Below the pieces are notes generated by a model that saw only the letters and a list, made by a program, of their open reading frames with translations, was not told the DNA's origin and did no database searches. Source: an uncultured Oscillospiraceae bacterium (lineage in GTDB: Bacteria > Bacillota_A > Clostridia > Oscillospirales > Oscillospiraceae). Taken from it: a stretch of 17,702 nucleotides of DNA. The stretch covers positions 1-17,702 of the forward strand of contig CALWWO010000020.1 in NCBI GenBank assembly GCA_944385265.1, read 5' to 3'. Numbering within the stretch: the stretch's first letter is position 1; each line of letters starts with the position of its first letter. The position numbers and the translations under genes were made by a program. Shown here one piece after another: positions 6,094 through 13,912 of this stretch.

Positions 6094-6978
6094 ATGATCG
6101 ATCTGATAATAAGCACCGTGACGCAGGGATTTATATATGCGCTTCTGGCGTACGGTATATATATTACTTATAAAATACTGGATTTGCCGGATCTTACGGT
6201 AGACGGCAGCTTTCCGCTGGGAGCCGCTGTAACGGCTGTTTTGCTCGTCCGCGGAGTAGACCCGTATCTTACGCTGCTTGCTGCGGCTGCTGTAGGAGCT
6301 GTCGCGGGGCTGTGCACGGGGCTTATCCATGTAAAATGCAGGGTGCGCGACCTCCTTGCCGGTATTATCACAATGACGGGGCTGTATTCGATAAACCTAC
6401 AGATAGCTGGCTCAAATCTCACGGTAGAGCGGGCAATCGATACGATTTTTACAGCTCCGGCGGCGATGGCACTGTTCGGGAATATGACGCTTATGATGCG
6501 CAAGTTCATCATATCGCTTATAATAGCTATAGTGTGCAAAATAGTTTTAGACCTGTATTTGAAGACAAAAAGCGGATTGCTGCTTCGCGCCGTCGGTAAT
6601 AACGCGGCGCTTGTGACGTCGCTTGCTAAGGACAAGGGCAATATGAAGATACTTGGTCTTGTGATATCAAACGCTTTTGTCGCGCTGTGCGGCGCCGTCG
6701 TCTGTCATGAGCAGCGCGCGTTTAGTGCGACGATGGGAACAGGGCAGATGGTCTTTGGGCTTGCGGCAGTCATAATCGGCTCAACGATATTCAAAAGACT
6801 GACATTTGTAAAAGGAACGACAGCTGTAGTATTCGGCAGCGTGCTGTATAAGGGCTGTATACAGATAGCAATCAGCATGGGGCTGCCTGCAAATCTGCTT
6901 AAACTTATAACGTCGGCGCTGTTTTTAGTGGTGCTGATAATCGGGAACGCAACGGGAAAGGAGAAAGCGGATGCTTGA
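6094..6978 (+). CDS. trpY: Tryptophan ABC transporter, permease
   Basis: This 294-residue membrane protein has about eight hydrophobic segments and the BPD_transp_2 (branched-chain/sugar type) signature near its start: LDLPDLTVDGSFPLGAAVTA, typical of permeases paired with ABC_sub_bind proteins. It should form the translocation channel with the TrpZ ATPase in the cytoplasmic membrane. GGAG seven bases before ATG supports the start. Its end overlaps the start of trpZ by eight bases. The substrate is inferred from the operon's Trp T-box. Confidence 0.9.
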   Translation: MIDLIISTVTQGFIYALLAYGIYITYKILDLPDLTVDGSFPLGAAVTAVLLVRGVDPYLTLLAAAAVGAVAGLCTGLIHVKCRVRDLLAGIITMTGLYSINLQIAGSNLTVERAIDTIFTAPAAMALFGNMTLMMRKFIISLIIAIVCKIVLDLYLKTKSGLLLRAVGNNAALVTSLAKDKGNMKILGLVISNAFVALCGAVVCHEQRAFSATMGTGQMVFGLAAVIIGSTIFKRLTFVKGTTAVVFGSVLYKGCIQIAISMGLPANLLKLITSALFLVVLIIGNATGKEKADA

Positions 6979-7744
6979 GCTTAAACATATCACGAAGATA
7001 TATAATCCCGGGACCGTCACAGAGACATGCGTGTTCAACGATTTCAATCTCGCCGTTGAAAGCGGAAGCTTTGTCTCCGTCGTCGGCTCTAACGGCAGCG
7101 GCAAAACAAGCATGCTGAACATCATATGCGGGAATATTCCGATAACGCAGGGAGAAGTAGTCATAAACGGTGTGAACATAAATTCTCAAAAGGACTACCA
7201 GCGCTATCGTACGATAGGCAGGGTATATCAGGACCCGTCGATGGGGACGTGCCCGGACCTCACGATACTTGAGAACATGTCGCTTGCCGATAACAAAGGG
7301 AAGATGTTCGGGTTTTCGTTCGGAATAAACAGAAAGCGCATGCCGTTTTATAAAGAACAGCTCGCGTCGCTCAACCTGGGGCTGGAGGATAAGCTGTCGG
7401 TCAAAATGGGAAGCCTGTCCGGCGGACAGCGTCAGGCTGTCGCGCTTCTGATGGCGACGATGACGCCGCTTGACTTTCTTATTCTTGACGAGCACACGGC
7501 GGCGCTCGACCCAAAAACGGCAGATACGATAATGGAGCTCACCGATAAAATAATATGTGAAAAAAAGCTCACTGCCATAATGGTCACGCATAATTTGCGT
7601 TACGCTGTGGAATACGGAGACAGACTCATCATGATGGATAAGGGTCATGTCGTTATAGACAAGTCCGGCAAAGATAAGAAGGATCTGACAGTAGACGATG
7701 TTCTCCATGTGTTCAACACGATAAGCATAGAGTGCGGCAACTGA
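6971..7744 (+). CDS. trpZ: Tryptophan ABC transporter, ATPase
   Basis: The 257-residue cytoplasmic ATPase has every ABC motif in order: Walker A GSNGSGKT (39-46), Q-loop Q87, signature LSGGQ (149-153), Walker B FLILDE (169-174), D-loop AALD (177-180) and switch histidine H207. The residue after the catalytic glutamate is histidine (DEH), which is normal for this subfamily. AAAGGAG lies before the ATG, inside the end of trpY, so the two are translationally coupled. It energises uptake through TrpY and is the last gene of the T-box operon. Confidence 0.93.
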   Translation: MLELKHITKIYNPGTVTETCVFNDFNLAVESGSFVSVVGSNGSGKTSMLNIICGNIPITQGEVVINGVNINSQKDYQRYRTIGRVYQDPSMGTCPDLTILENMSLADNKGKMFGFSFGINRKRMPFYKEQLASLNLGLEDKLSVKMGSLSGGQRQAVALLMATMTPLDFLILDEHTAALDPKTADTIMELTDKIICEKKLTAIMVTHNLRYAVEYGDRLIMMDKGHVVIDKSGKDKKDLTVDDVLHVFNTISIECGN

Positions 7745-7760
7745 AACATCATAAGTACAC

Positions 7761-7801
7761 ACCCGTCTTTTACGTAGAAAATGCGTGAAAGGCGGGTTTT
7801 A
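7761..7801 (+). terminator. Terminator of the trpXYZ operon
   Basis: ACCCGTCTTTTACG (7761-7774) pairs with CGTGAAAGGCGGGT (7784-7797), 14 bp with two G-T wobbles, followed by TTT. Confidence 0.8.
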
Positions 7802-7926
7802 TGTACCTACAAATATGAAAAATGATGTGGTTAAGGCGGATATTTTGTATGAAATTTGCCGCGGCATATAAATACGGAAATTTAAAGGTTGCGGGGGATT
7901 TTTCAATAGAGTATATCCGATGATTA
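7802..7926. other. Gene-free spacer before the surface-protein leader
   Basis: No ORF with a ribosome site is seen. A self-complementary TGCCGCGGCA (7857-7866) and a weak promoter-like pair, TTGCGG (7889-7894) and TATATC (7912-7917) 17 bases apart, are present; the better promoter follows at 7927. Confidence 0.4.
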
Positions 7927-7956
7927 TTGACATATCGCGACACGGTATGATAGAAT
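7927..7956 (+). promoter_or_regulatory. Promoter upstream of the surface-protein gene
   Basis: TTGACA (7927-7932), 18-base spacer, TAGAAT (7951-7956), the same boxes and spacing as the T-box operon promoter. The next gene starts about 200 bases downstream, so a long leader is expected. Confidence 0.75.
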
Positions 7957-7993
7957 AATCGACACAGGTAATGCAGAAAGGGGCTTTACAGGG

Positions 7994-8074
7994 ATGATTG
8001 AAGGAGGATATGCTCTGGCGGACAAACCGGCAATGGCTATACTCATAATCGCTCCACATCTGCGAATAAGGTAA
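7994..8074 (+). CDS. Possible 26-residue leader ORF
   Basis: ATG 7994 follows GAAAGGGG by about ten bases and the frame ends at TAA 8072-8074. The peptide starts MIEGGYALADKPAMAI and ends with a basic tail. A second ORF in another frame, ATG 8010 to TAA 8046-8048 (MLWRTNRQWLYS, two Trp codons), overlaps it with GGAGG only two bases before its ATG. At most one is likely to be translated, and neither is a recognised protein. They lie between a promoter and a terminator-like hairpin. Confidence 0.3.
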   Translation: MIEGGYALADKPAMAILIIAPHLRIR

Positions 8075-8081
8075 ATGTATG

Positions 8082-8121
8082 GCGCGCGGCGCCCGTTTTG
8101 ATGCGGAGGAGCGCGCTTTTT
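8082..8121 (+). terminator. Terminator-like hairpin in the surface-protein leader
   Basis: GCGCGC (8082-8087) pairs with GCGCGC (8111-8116), with a second CCG/CGG pair inside, and is directly followed by TTTTT. It lies between promoter 7927 and the gene at 8164, leaving little room for another promoter, so it probably acts as an attenuator. Confidence 0.55.
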
Positions 8122-8163
8122 GTATTGCCTGAAAAATAATTTTGTTGAAGGGGAGTTTTTCTT

Positions 8164-10749
8164 ATGACCAAGAAAAAGCTGCTGTCGCTCATTCTTGCAG
8201 TCATCATGGTAGTTTCTCTGTTGCCGACGATGGCGTTCGCGGCGGAAGAAGGAACGACGGCTGATAATCCGATTCTGATTTACTCAGTAGAGGATTTAGC
8301 GAAAATCAACCAGAGCGAACAGTATCTGTACGCCAAGCTGATGACAGATATCGATCTGGCTGACGCTCCAGTTACCGGTAGCATAGACGGCTGGTGGAAT
8401 GCTCGTATATTGAATTTCCGCGGCGAACTGGATGGAAACAACCATACTATCACAAATACTACGACCGGCAACGCACTGATCGGGTATTTCCATGAGGGTG
8501 TATTAAAGAATTTCACATGGAGTATGTCAGCGTGGTCGAGTCTTGTTGCGGAGCAGGTAATCGATGCGGAGAATACATATTCCCACACCTATTCTAACAT
8601 CACCGCAACGGGAAATGTGGACTGGACAACAGATAATAACAATGAGTCGGCGCTTGTAACCTATGCTCCGGGTCATACGACATTTGAAAATGTAACGCTT
8701 GATATGGATATGACAACAGGCGTGAGCTATAATGGTCTGTTTATTGGTTATGAGCCATATGTAAACAGCGACTACAAGTTTATTAACTGTACGGTAAAAG
8801 GCAATTATCTTTTTGATTATGTCGGCGTACTATTTGGAAACGGATCAATTAGTAATAGCAATTATGGTATGCAGCATGTGCTTGGCATAAATAATGTGGA
8901 AGCTACTTCAACAATAACGGTTGAAAATCTGAATCTCAGTGAGGCTGAAATCGTGGGTATCCGCGGTCCTGCAAAGCTGCTGTGCGGCGTAAGCTATAAT
9001 GCGGTCAATATGGACGCAAAGGAAACTGAATTGGCAGAAAATGTAACCGGTTATGACAACCTCAAGCAGGCAGAGACCCTTGATGGCATCACAGTAGCGC
9101 TCAACGCTGATAACCAGATCGAAATCGAAGCGACAGAGGCTGCTCTGACTGATATCGGTGCGTTTGAAGTAATTTCCGAGGTGTACACAAACACCTATAC
9201 AAACGGCGTAGCAAACGGTACGCTTAAAATTTCCGTAAGTGACAGACTTACTGTACAGGACGACGTTACAAACTACTACTCGCTGCTCGGCAAGGTAGCA
9301 TTTTATGACAAGAGCTCCGATGGGACTAAGGTCACCACCGGTCTGAACGGCGAGCTGGAGCAGGTACAGATCGGCGATACAAGATATTACACGATCATCG
9401 AGCAGATGGGCAACAGCGTATACAATTTCGGTAAAACTCCCGAGGCAACGGGTATATCTCGCCTTTCAAGTGTAAGAGTGGCGGTTTATGACAAAACCGG
9501 AGCGTTAAAGTCTACGCTTAATGTAACCATAACGGGTTCCGATTTTGACATTGCTGCACCTGAATTTGCGGATGATGCAGCACTGAATGTCGGCGATACG
9601 CTAAGTCAGCATGCTCTTGCTGATGGCTGGACATGGGCAGAGCCCGATACGGCTGTCGTTGAGGGCGGACAGTGGGCATTCGCTGTAAAAGATGGCAGCA
9701 TGGTGCCGGTGGAATTCACGGGTGTCCCCGTAGCTGCTGAGAGCGTTACCATTGGCAGCGAAAGCATCGAACTTCAGATCGGTCAGTCCACGCAGCTTAC
9801 CGCAGCGGTGCTGCCGGAAAATGCGACGCATAAGGATGTAACATGGACTTCCGGCGACGAAGAGGTTGCCATTGTTGATGAAGCGGGCAAGGTTACTGCG
9901 CTCAAAGTGGGCACGGCAACAATTACTGCCACAGTTGGAGCACTGACCGATACATGCACTGTAACTGTCACCCCGACTGAGGCTGAGATTCCGACTATCG
10001 ATCCCGGCGCACCTGTTGAAGAAGTCGCTGTTGGCGCCGGAGAAGAAGACGCGGTCACGATAGAGGATAATATGCATCAGATCCTTACGAATATCGCAAC
10101 AGGCAACGATACCGCAGGCGTAAGCGAAGAGACGGAAACGGCTATTGCAGATGCTGTCGAACAGAATAAGACTATTTCTACGGAAGTCGTCGCCGCTCCG
10201 ATAGCGGAAGAGGAAGTCTCAGAGGAAGATAAGACGGAAATCACCTCCGTACTTAAAGAAAACGAGCAGGTCGCGCAGTATATTGATCTTAGCATCGTTG
10301 TAAAGGCAGACAATGAAGCAATCGGAACCATTGACGAGTTGGACAAAGAGATCACCTTTACAGTTGCGGTTCCCGATGCGCTGAAAGCCGAAGGCAGGAT
10401 TTTCTTCATCATAAGGCTGCATAACGGAACAGCAGAAAGACTGGACACCGTGATGAACGACGATGGAACGCTTTCTTTCTCAACGGATAAGTTCTCCACC
10501 TATGCCCTCGGCTATACGGATACTGCGTCTACCACGGATCCTGATGATACGACGAATCCGGACGATACAACAACTCCTCCGGATGACACGACAAAGCCCG
10601 AAGATACCACTACACCTGAGGACACCGACGAGCCGAAGACCGGCGATAATGCTAACATTATGCTCTGGATAGCTCTTCTCGGAGTGTCCGTTATTGGCGC
10701 TTACCTGACTGTCGTTTACACAAGACGCGGCAAACACAGCGCCAGATAA
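8164..10749 (+). CDS. Sortase-anchored surface protein with beta-helix and Ig-like domains
   Basis: The 861-residue protein starts with an export signal (basic TKKK, hydrophobic core, cleavage likely after AFA at 24-26). The first third is rich in Asn, Thr and Gly, with a beta-helix-like motif FRGELDGNNHTI (about 79-90) and NCTVKGN-type turns. An Ig-like BIG2 domain spans about 527-604. An acidic domain (about 605-785) ends in FSTYALGYTD, followed by a Thr/Pro/Asp spacer (about 788-822). The C-terminus has the sorting signal EPKTGD (823-828), a membrane segment (832-852) and a basic tail ending RRGKHSAR, so it should be wall-anchored by a sortase that is not in the window. The motif is degenerate (PKTG, not LPxTG). 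Isoleucine is mostly ATC/ATT here, whereas ATA dominates in neighbours such as trpY. Probable role is adhesion or glycan contact; no catalytic motif seen. Confidence 0.85.
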   Translation: MTKKKLLSLILAVIMVVSLLPTMAFAAEEGTTADNPILIYSVEDLAKINQSEQYLYAKLMTDIDLADAPVTGSIDGWWNARILNFRGELDGNNHTITNTTTGNALIGYFHEGVLKNFTWSMSAWSSLVAEQVIDAENTYSHTYSNITATGNVDWTTDNNNESALVTYAPGHTTFENVTLDMDMTTGVSYNGLFIGYEPYVNSDYKFINCTVKGNYLFDYVGVLFGNGSISNSNYGMQHVLGINNVEATSTITVENLNLSEAEIVGIRGPAKLLCGVSYNAVNMDAKETELAENVTGYDNLKQAETLDGITVALNADNQIEIEATEAALTDIGAFEVISEVYTNTYTNGVANGTLKISVSDRLTVQDDVTNYYSLLGKVAFYDKSSDGTKVTTGLNGELEQVQIGDTRYYTIIEQMGNSVYNFGKTPEATGISRLSSVRVAVYDKTGALKSTLNVTITGSDFDIAAPEFADDAALNVGDTLSQHALADGWTWAEPDTAVVEGGQWAFAVKDGSMVPVEFTGVPVAAESVTIGSESIELQIGQSTQLTAAVLPENATHKDVTWTSGDEEVAIVDEAGKVTALKVGTATITATVGALTDTCTVTVTPTEAEIPTIDPGAPVEEVAVGAGEEDAVTIEDNMHQILTNIATGNDTAGVSEETETAIADAVEQNKTISTEVVAAPIAEEEVSEEDKTEITSVLKENEQVAQYIDLSIVVKADNEAIGTIDELDKEITFTVAVPDALKAEGRIFFIIRLHNGTAERLDTVMNDDGTLSFSTDKFSTYALGYTDTASTTDPDDTTNPDDTTTPPDDTTKPEDTTTPEDTDEPKTGDNANIMLWIALLGVSVIGAYLTVVYTRRGKHSAR

Positions 10750-10785
10750 AAGTCGATAGATAATAATATCGATATGTAAAATCAT

Positions 10786-10833
10786 AAAAGCGCCGGAAAT
10801 CCTTTCACATCAAAGGATTACCGGCGCTTTTTT
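10786..10833 (+). terminator. Terminator of the surface-protein gene
   Basis: AAAAGCGCCGG (10786-10796) pairs perfectly with CCGGCGCTTTT (10821-10831). An inner AATCCTTT/AAAGGATT stem follows an A-A mismatch, and the outer arm ends in T6. Confidence 0.92.
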
Positions 10834-10887
10834 CTGCCCGGTCATCTATCTCCGGCACAGATTAGATACAATCGTGACATGTGATAA

Positions 10888-10917
10888 TTGACAAATACAA
10901 GGTTGATGTGCGATAAT
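10888..10917 (+). promoter_or_regulatory. Promoter of the MATE exporter gene
   Basis: TTGACA (10888-10893), 18 bases, GATAAT (10912-10917). Transcription should start near 10924, only about 11 bases before the ATG at 10935, which favours the later TTG start at 10980. Confidence 0.75.
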
Positions 10918-10979
10918 TTTCATTACGCGCTGAAATGGCAGCGCACAACGTGCAACGAAACAGAAAAGAGGCCTTGGAA

Positions 10980-12371
10980 TTGAACAAAGAAGAATTTTTA
11001 GGAACGGAGAAAATATCGAAGCTTATGGTAAAGCTCGCGGTGCCGACGATCGTGGCGCAATTTATAAATATATTGTATAATATGGTCGACCGCATATACA
11101 TAGGGCGTATCCCGGGAGAGGGCGCGATGGCGCTTACGGGACTTGGCGTGTGCTTTCCGCTTATACTCGTCATCTCTGCGTTCAGTGCGTTTGTAGGGAA
11201 CGGCGGCGCGCCACTCGCCGCGATACAGCTCGGTAAAGGAAGCAGGAAAGAGGCCGGCAGGATAATGGAAAACGGCGTGTTCATGCTGGCAGTGTTGTCC
11301 GTAGTACTGACAATTGTATTTTTCATATTCCAGGAACCGCTTCTTTATCTGTGTGGTGCGAGTGAAAATACGATCGGGTATGCCATGGAGTATATGTCTG
11401 TGTATCTGATCGGGACAGTGTTCGTGCAGTTTGCTCTCGGCTTGAATCAATTTATCTCGGCGCAGGGGCAGGCGTTAACTGCGATGATCTCTGTGCTGAT
11501 AGGAGCAGTGATAAATATCGTGCTTGACCCCATACTCATTTTCGGGTATTTCGGATTCCCTGTTATGGGCGTACGCGGCGCGGCGCTTGCAACGATAATA
11601 TCACAGGCGGTAAGTGCTGTGTGGGTAGTCGGATTTCTATGCTCAAAGCGCAGCGTTCTGCGTATAAACAAAGGCTGCCTCAAGCCGGAGCTCAAGGTTA
11701 TCGGCAGGATAACATCTCTCGGCGTGTCGCCGTTTATCATGCAATCGACGGAGGGACTCATCTCGCTCGTTTTCAATACGGGGCTTCGCAATTACGGCGG
11801 CGACATGTACGTCGGCGCTATGACGATACTTTCAAGCATCAGCCAGCTTTTAAGCACGCCGATGAACGGTTTTACAAACGGCGTCCAGCCGATAATCAGC
11901 TATAATTACGGGGCAAGGAAGATAAAGCGCGTAAAGAAGACGATATTCAACATGTTCGCGGTGACGGCGTCCGTATCTGTCCTGTTCTGCACTGCGATAA
12001 CTATCGCGCCGCGGCTTTTCGTACAGCTTTTTGCGACGGATGAGGAGCTCATCTCGCTCACTGCCGGGATACTTCCCGTGTTTATGTTGGGTCGGTGGAT
12101 ATTCAGCATTCAGATGACTGCGCAGCCATCGTTCGTTGCGATGGGAAACGCTAAAGTGTCAACATTTATCGCCGTGTTTAGAAAAGTGATCCTTCTCATA
12201 CCGCTCGCGTTGATACTGCCGAGGTTTTTGGGAGTAATGGGCATATATTATGCCGAGCCGGTGTCTGACGCTCTTTCAGCGACGGCAGCGGGGATTTTCC
12301 TGATAAAAGCGCTGAAAAAACTGAATGAACTTGATGAAGAAAGTACCATAATGGTAAAGGATAAAATATAG
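10980..12371 (+). CDS. MATE-family multidrug/metabolite exporter
   Basis: The protein has 463 residues from TTG 10980, or 478 from ATG 10935. TTG is preferred: AGAGG (10967-10971) stands eight bases before it, the ATG has no ribosome site, and the conserved part begins right after (NKEEFLGTEKISKLMVKLAVPTI). About twelve membrane segments fall in two six-helix halves; the first helix ends NILYNMVDRIYIG and the second half has ITSLGVSPFIMQSTEGLI, both MATE hallmarks. MATE proteins export cationic drugs or metabolites using Na+ or H+ gradients. The subfamily resembles the clostridial MepA/DinF-like group; the substrate is unknown. It is a single-gene unit with its own promoter and shares a bidirectional terminator with the next gene. 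Confidence 0.9.
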   Translation: MNKEEFLGTEKISKLMVKLAVPTIVAQFINILYNMVDRIYIGRIPGEGAMALTGLGVCFPLILVISAFSAFVGNGGAPLAAIQLGKGSRKEAGRIMENGVFMLAVLSVVLTIVFFIFQEPLLYLCGASENTIGYAMEYMSVYLIGTVFVQFALGLNQFISAQGQALTAMISVLIGAVINIVLDPILIFGYFGFPVMGVRGAALATIISQAVSAVWVVGFLCSKRSVLRINKGCLKPELKVIGRITSLGVSPFIMQSTEGLISLVFNTGLRNYGGDMYVGAMTILSSISQLLSTPMNGFTNGVQPIISYNYGARKIKRVKKTIFNMFAVTASVSVLFCTAITIAPRLFVQLFATDEELISLTAGILPVFMLGRWIFSIQMTAQPSFVAMGNAKVSTFIAVFRKVILLIPLALILPRFLGVMGIYYAEPVSDALSATAAGIFLIKALKKLNELDEESTIMVKDKI

Positions 12372-12410
12372 CTCGACTACATTCAAGCAGTTTTCAACGT
12401 AAAAAACACA

Positions 12411-12446
12411 AAAATCCCGCCGAAAATTTTTCGGCGGGATTTTATC
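12411..12446. terminator. Bidirectional terminator between convergent genes
   Basis: AAAATCCCGCCGA (12411-12423) pairs perfectly with TCGGCGGGATTTT (12431-12443). T-runs exist on both strands, serving the MATE gene (plus) and the aldo/keto reductase (minus). Confidence 0.92.
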
Positions 12447-12452
12447 TCTTGT

Positions 12453-13565
12453 TTATTTAAAAACAGGCACTTCCTTGAGCTTTTCGATAATGTTTATATG
12501 CTGCGGACAGTGCTCCTCACATTGACCGCACTCGATACAGTCGCCGGGCAGTCCGCCTTGACTGCTTGCGATACGAAACGCCTGGATAACGCCCCACTCC
12601 ACACCGTACTGGTGCGCGTTGTTGTATATGGCGAAATATTCCGGGATAGGTATGTTCATAGGACATCCGGGAGTGTGGTTTATACAGTATCTACAGCCTG
12701 TGCAGGGGACAGCATAGGCGTTTTTGACGATAGATACGACCTTATCTATTATATCAAGCTCTTCGCGGTTTAACGGTTTGAAATCTACCATGTATGAGGT
12801 GTTATCTATCATCTGCTCCATGCTGCTCATTCCGCTCAGTACCATAATAACATTGTCGAGCGACGCGGCAAACCGCACAGCCCAGCTTGCGGCGCTCGCG
12901 TCAGGCGCATATGCTTTGAAGAGCTTTTCAGCCTCCTCGGGTATGTTTGCAAGCGCGCCGCCCTTTACAGGCTCCATAACGAGGACGTCCTTGCCGTGTT
13001 TAACGCACGTCTCGTAGCATTTTCGGGACTGGATCGCACCGTCGTCCCAGTCGACGTAGTTTATCTGGAGCTGGACGAATTCGACCTCGGGATGAGCTGT
13101 CAGTATCTCGTCGAGCAAATCAGCCTTGTCATGGTAGGAAAAGCCGAGACGACGTATCTTCCCTTCACCTTTAAGCCGCGCAAGGAAGCCGAAAGCATCC
13201 CAGCTTCTGATCTTGTCAATGGTTTGGCGTGTAACGTCGTGCAGCATGTAGTAGTCAAAATATGTAACGCCACATTTTTCAAGCTGCTCGTTAAAGACTT
13301 TTTCACAGTCTGCGGCTGAATCTATCATAGCTACCGGCAGCTTGTCGGCGAGAAGAAAGCTGTCGCGCGGATGGCGGGAGGTAAGACCGTTTTTGACGGC
13401 GAGCTCGCTTTTGAAATCGTGATACATATACGCGGTGTCGAAATAGGTGAAGCCTTTTTCAAGGAAGTAGTCGACCATTTGATTTACCTGCTCCTGGTCG
13501 ATGGAGGTCTGGTCTGACGTGTTCGTAAGAGGAAGACGCATTGTGCCGAAAGCAAGTTTTTTCAT
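12453..13565 (-). CDS. Aldo/keto reductase with C-terminal 4Fe-4S domain
   Basis: This 370-residue cytoplasmic enzyme combines an NAD(P)H-dependent aldo/keto reductase barrel with a ferredoxin-like tail. The catalytic tetrad is complete: D43 and Y48 (YFDTAYMY), K75 (LADKLP) and H109 (YMLHD). The tail holds C288-x2-C291-x2-C294-x6-C301-P and C343-x2-C346-x2-C349-x3-C353-P, room for two [4Fe-4S] clusters. Such fusions are common in anaerobic Clostridia; they may couple flavin or ferredoxin electrons to substrate reduction, but the physiological substrate is not known. The frame extends upstream to 13634, but the start at 13565 is chosen because GGAG lies nine bases before it and the family begins KLAFGTMRLPL. 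It diverges from the Fe-S assembly operon. Confidence 0.88.
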   Translation of the reverse strand: MKKLAFGTMRLPLTNTSDQTSIDQEQVNQMVDYFLEKGFTYFDTAYMYHDFKSELAVKNGLTSRHPRDSFLLADKLPVAMIDSAADCEKVFNEQLEKCGVTYFDYYMLHDVTRQTIDKIRSWDAFGFLARLKGEGKIRRLGFSYHDKADLLDEILTAHPEVEFVQLQINYVDWDDGAIQSRKCYETCVKHGKDVLVMEPVKGGALANIPEEAEKLFKAYAPDASAASWAVRFAASLDNVIMVLSGMSSMEQMIDNTSYMVDFKPLNREELDIIDKVVSIVKNAYAVPCTGCRYCINHTPGCPMNIPIPEYFAIYNNAHQYGVEWGVIQAFRIASSQGGLPGDCIECGQCEEHCPQHINIIEKLKEVPVFK

Positions 13566-13582
13566 AATGTAATTCTCCAATC

Positions 13583-13631
13583 TGCCGCTGAAATTTACCG
13601 TAAAAATCTCCGATAGCGGCAAAAGGAGATT
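13583..13631 (-). promoter_or_regulatory. Structured leader with terminator-like hairpin before the aldo/keto reductase
   Basis: Read on the minus strand, AATCTCC (13631-13625) pairs with GGAGATT (13611-13605), followed by TTT, a terminator-like form. Within its loop TGCCGCT (13621-13615) can instead pair with AGCGGCA (13589-13583) downstream. AATCTCC can also pair with the ribosome site GGAGA of the gene. Mutually exclusive folds are thus possible; no known riboswitch class is recognised. Confidence 0.4.
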
Positions 13632-13721
13632 CATATGAGTATTACCGGCAAAAGCTGCGCAGACGTTCGCAGATCGCTCTGGTAAACCGTGCGAAAGACT
13701 GCGTATATTAGGTATAATATA

Positions 13722-13751
13722 ATTATATAATCTCCAAAAACATTTTGTAAA
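13722..13751 (-). promoter_or_regulatory. Promoter of the aldo/keto reductase gene
   Basis: On the minus strand TTTACA (13751-13746), 18 bases, TATAAT (13727-13722). A GCATTT/AAATGC dyad (13752-13769) abuts the -35 box and could be a regulator site. The leader is about 150 bases. Confidence 0.7.
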
Positions 13752-13864
13752 GCATTTCTTTCAAAATGCATTTTCCCGCGCTCTGTATTGCCTTGTTATT
13801 ACGCGCTAGTTATGGCTTGCAAAGCACAATATATATGTATGCAGACCAATATGGAGAAAAGATA
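13752..13864. other. Spacer between the divergent promoters
   Basis: Apart from the GCATTT/AAATGC dyad (13752-13769), no ORF, RNA gene or strong repeat is visible here. Confidence 0.4.
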
Positions 13865-13891
13865 TTGACTTTCGGCAAAATATGATATAAT
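13865..13891 (+). promoter_or_regulatory. Extended -10 promoter of the sufCB operon
   Basis: TGATATAAT (13883-13891) is a perfect extended -10 element. TTGACT (13865-13870) lies upstream with a short 15-base spacer, which an extended -10 can tolerate. The -10 box is the left end of the perfect inverted repeat at 13886-13912. Confidence 0.65.
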
Positions 13892-13912
13892 ATCCGTCTA
13901 GCGGATATTATA
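13886..13912. repeat. Perfect 11-bp inverted repeat over the suf promoter (candidate operator)
   Basis: TATAATATCCG (13886-13896), TCTAG, CGGATATTATA (13902-13912). It overlaps the -10 box and likely start site, the right place for a dimeric repressor. It does not resemble the known IscR type 1 site. Confidence 0.7.

Noticed and set aside
10528..10640. Thr/Asp/Pro-coding stretch as a DNA tandem repeat
   Set aside because: The peptide is repetitive but the DNA units vary in length and sequence; it is a wall-spanning spacer, not a satellite repeat.
13566..13634. N-terminal extension of the aldo/keto reductase to 13634
   Set aside because: It overlaps the leader hairpin, and the ribosome site and family start point to 13565.
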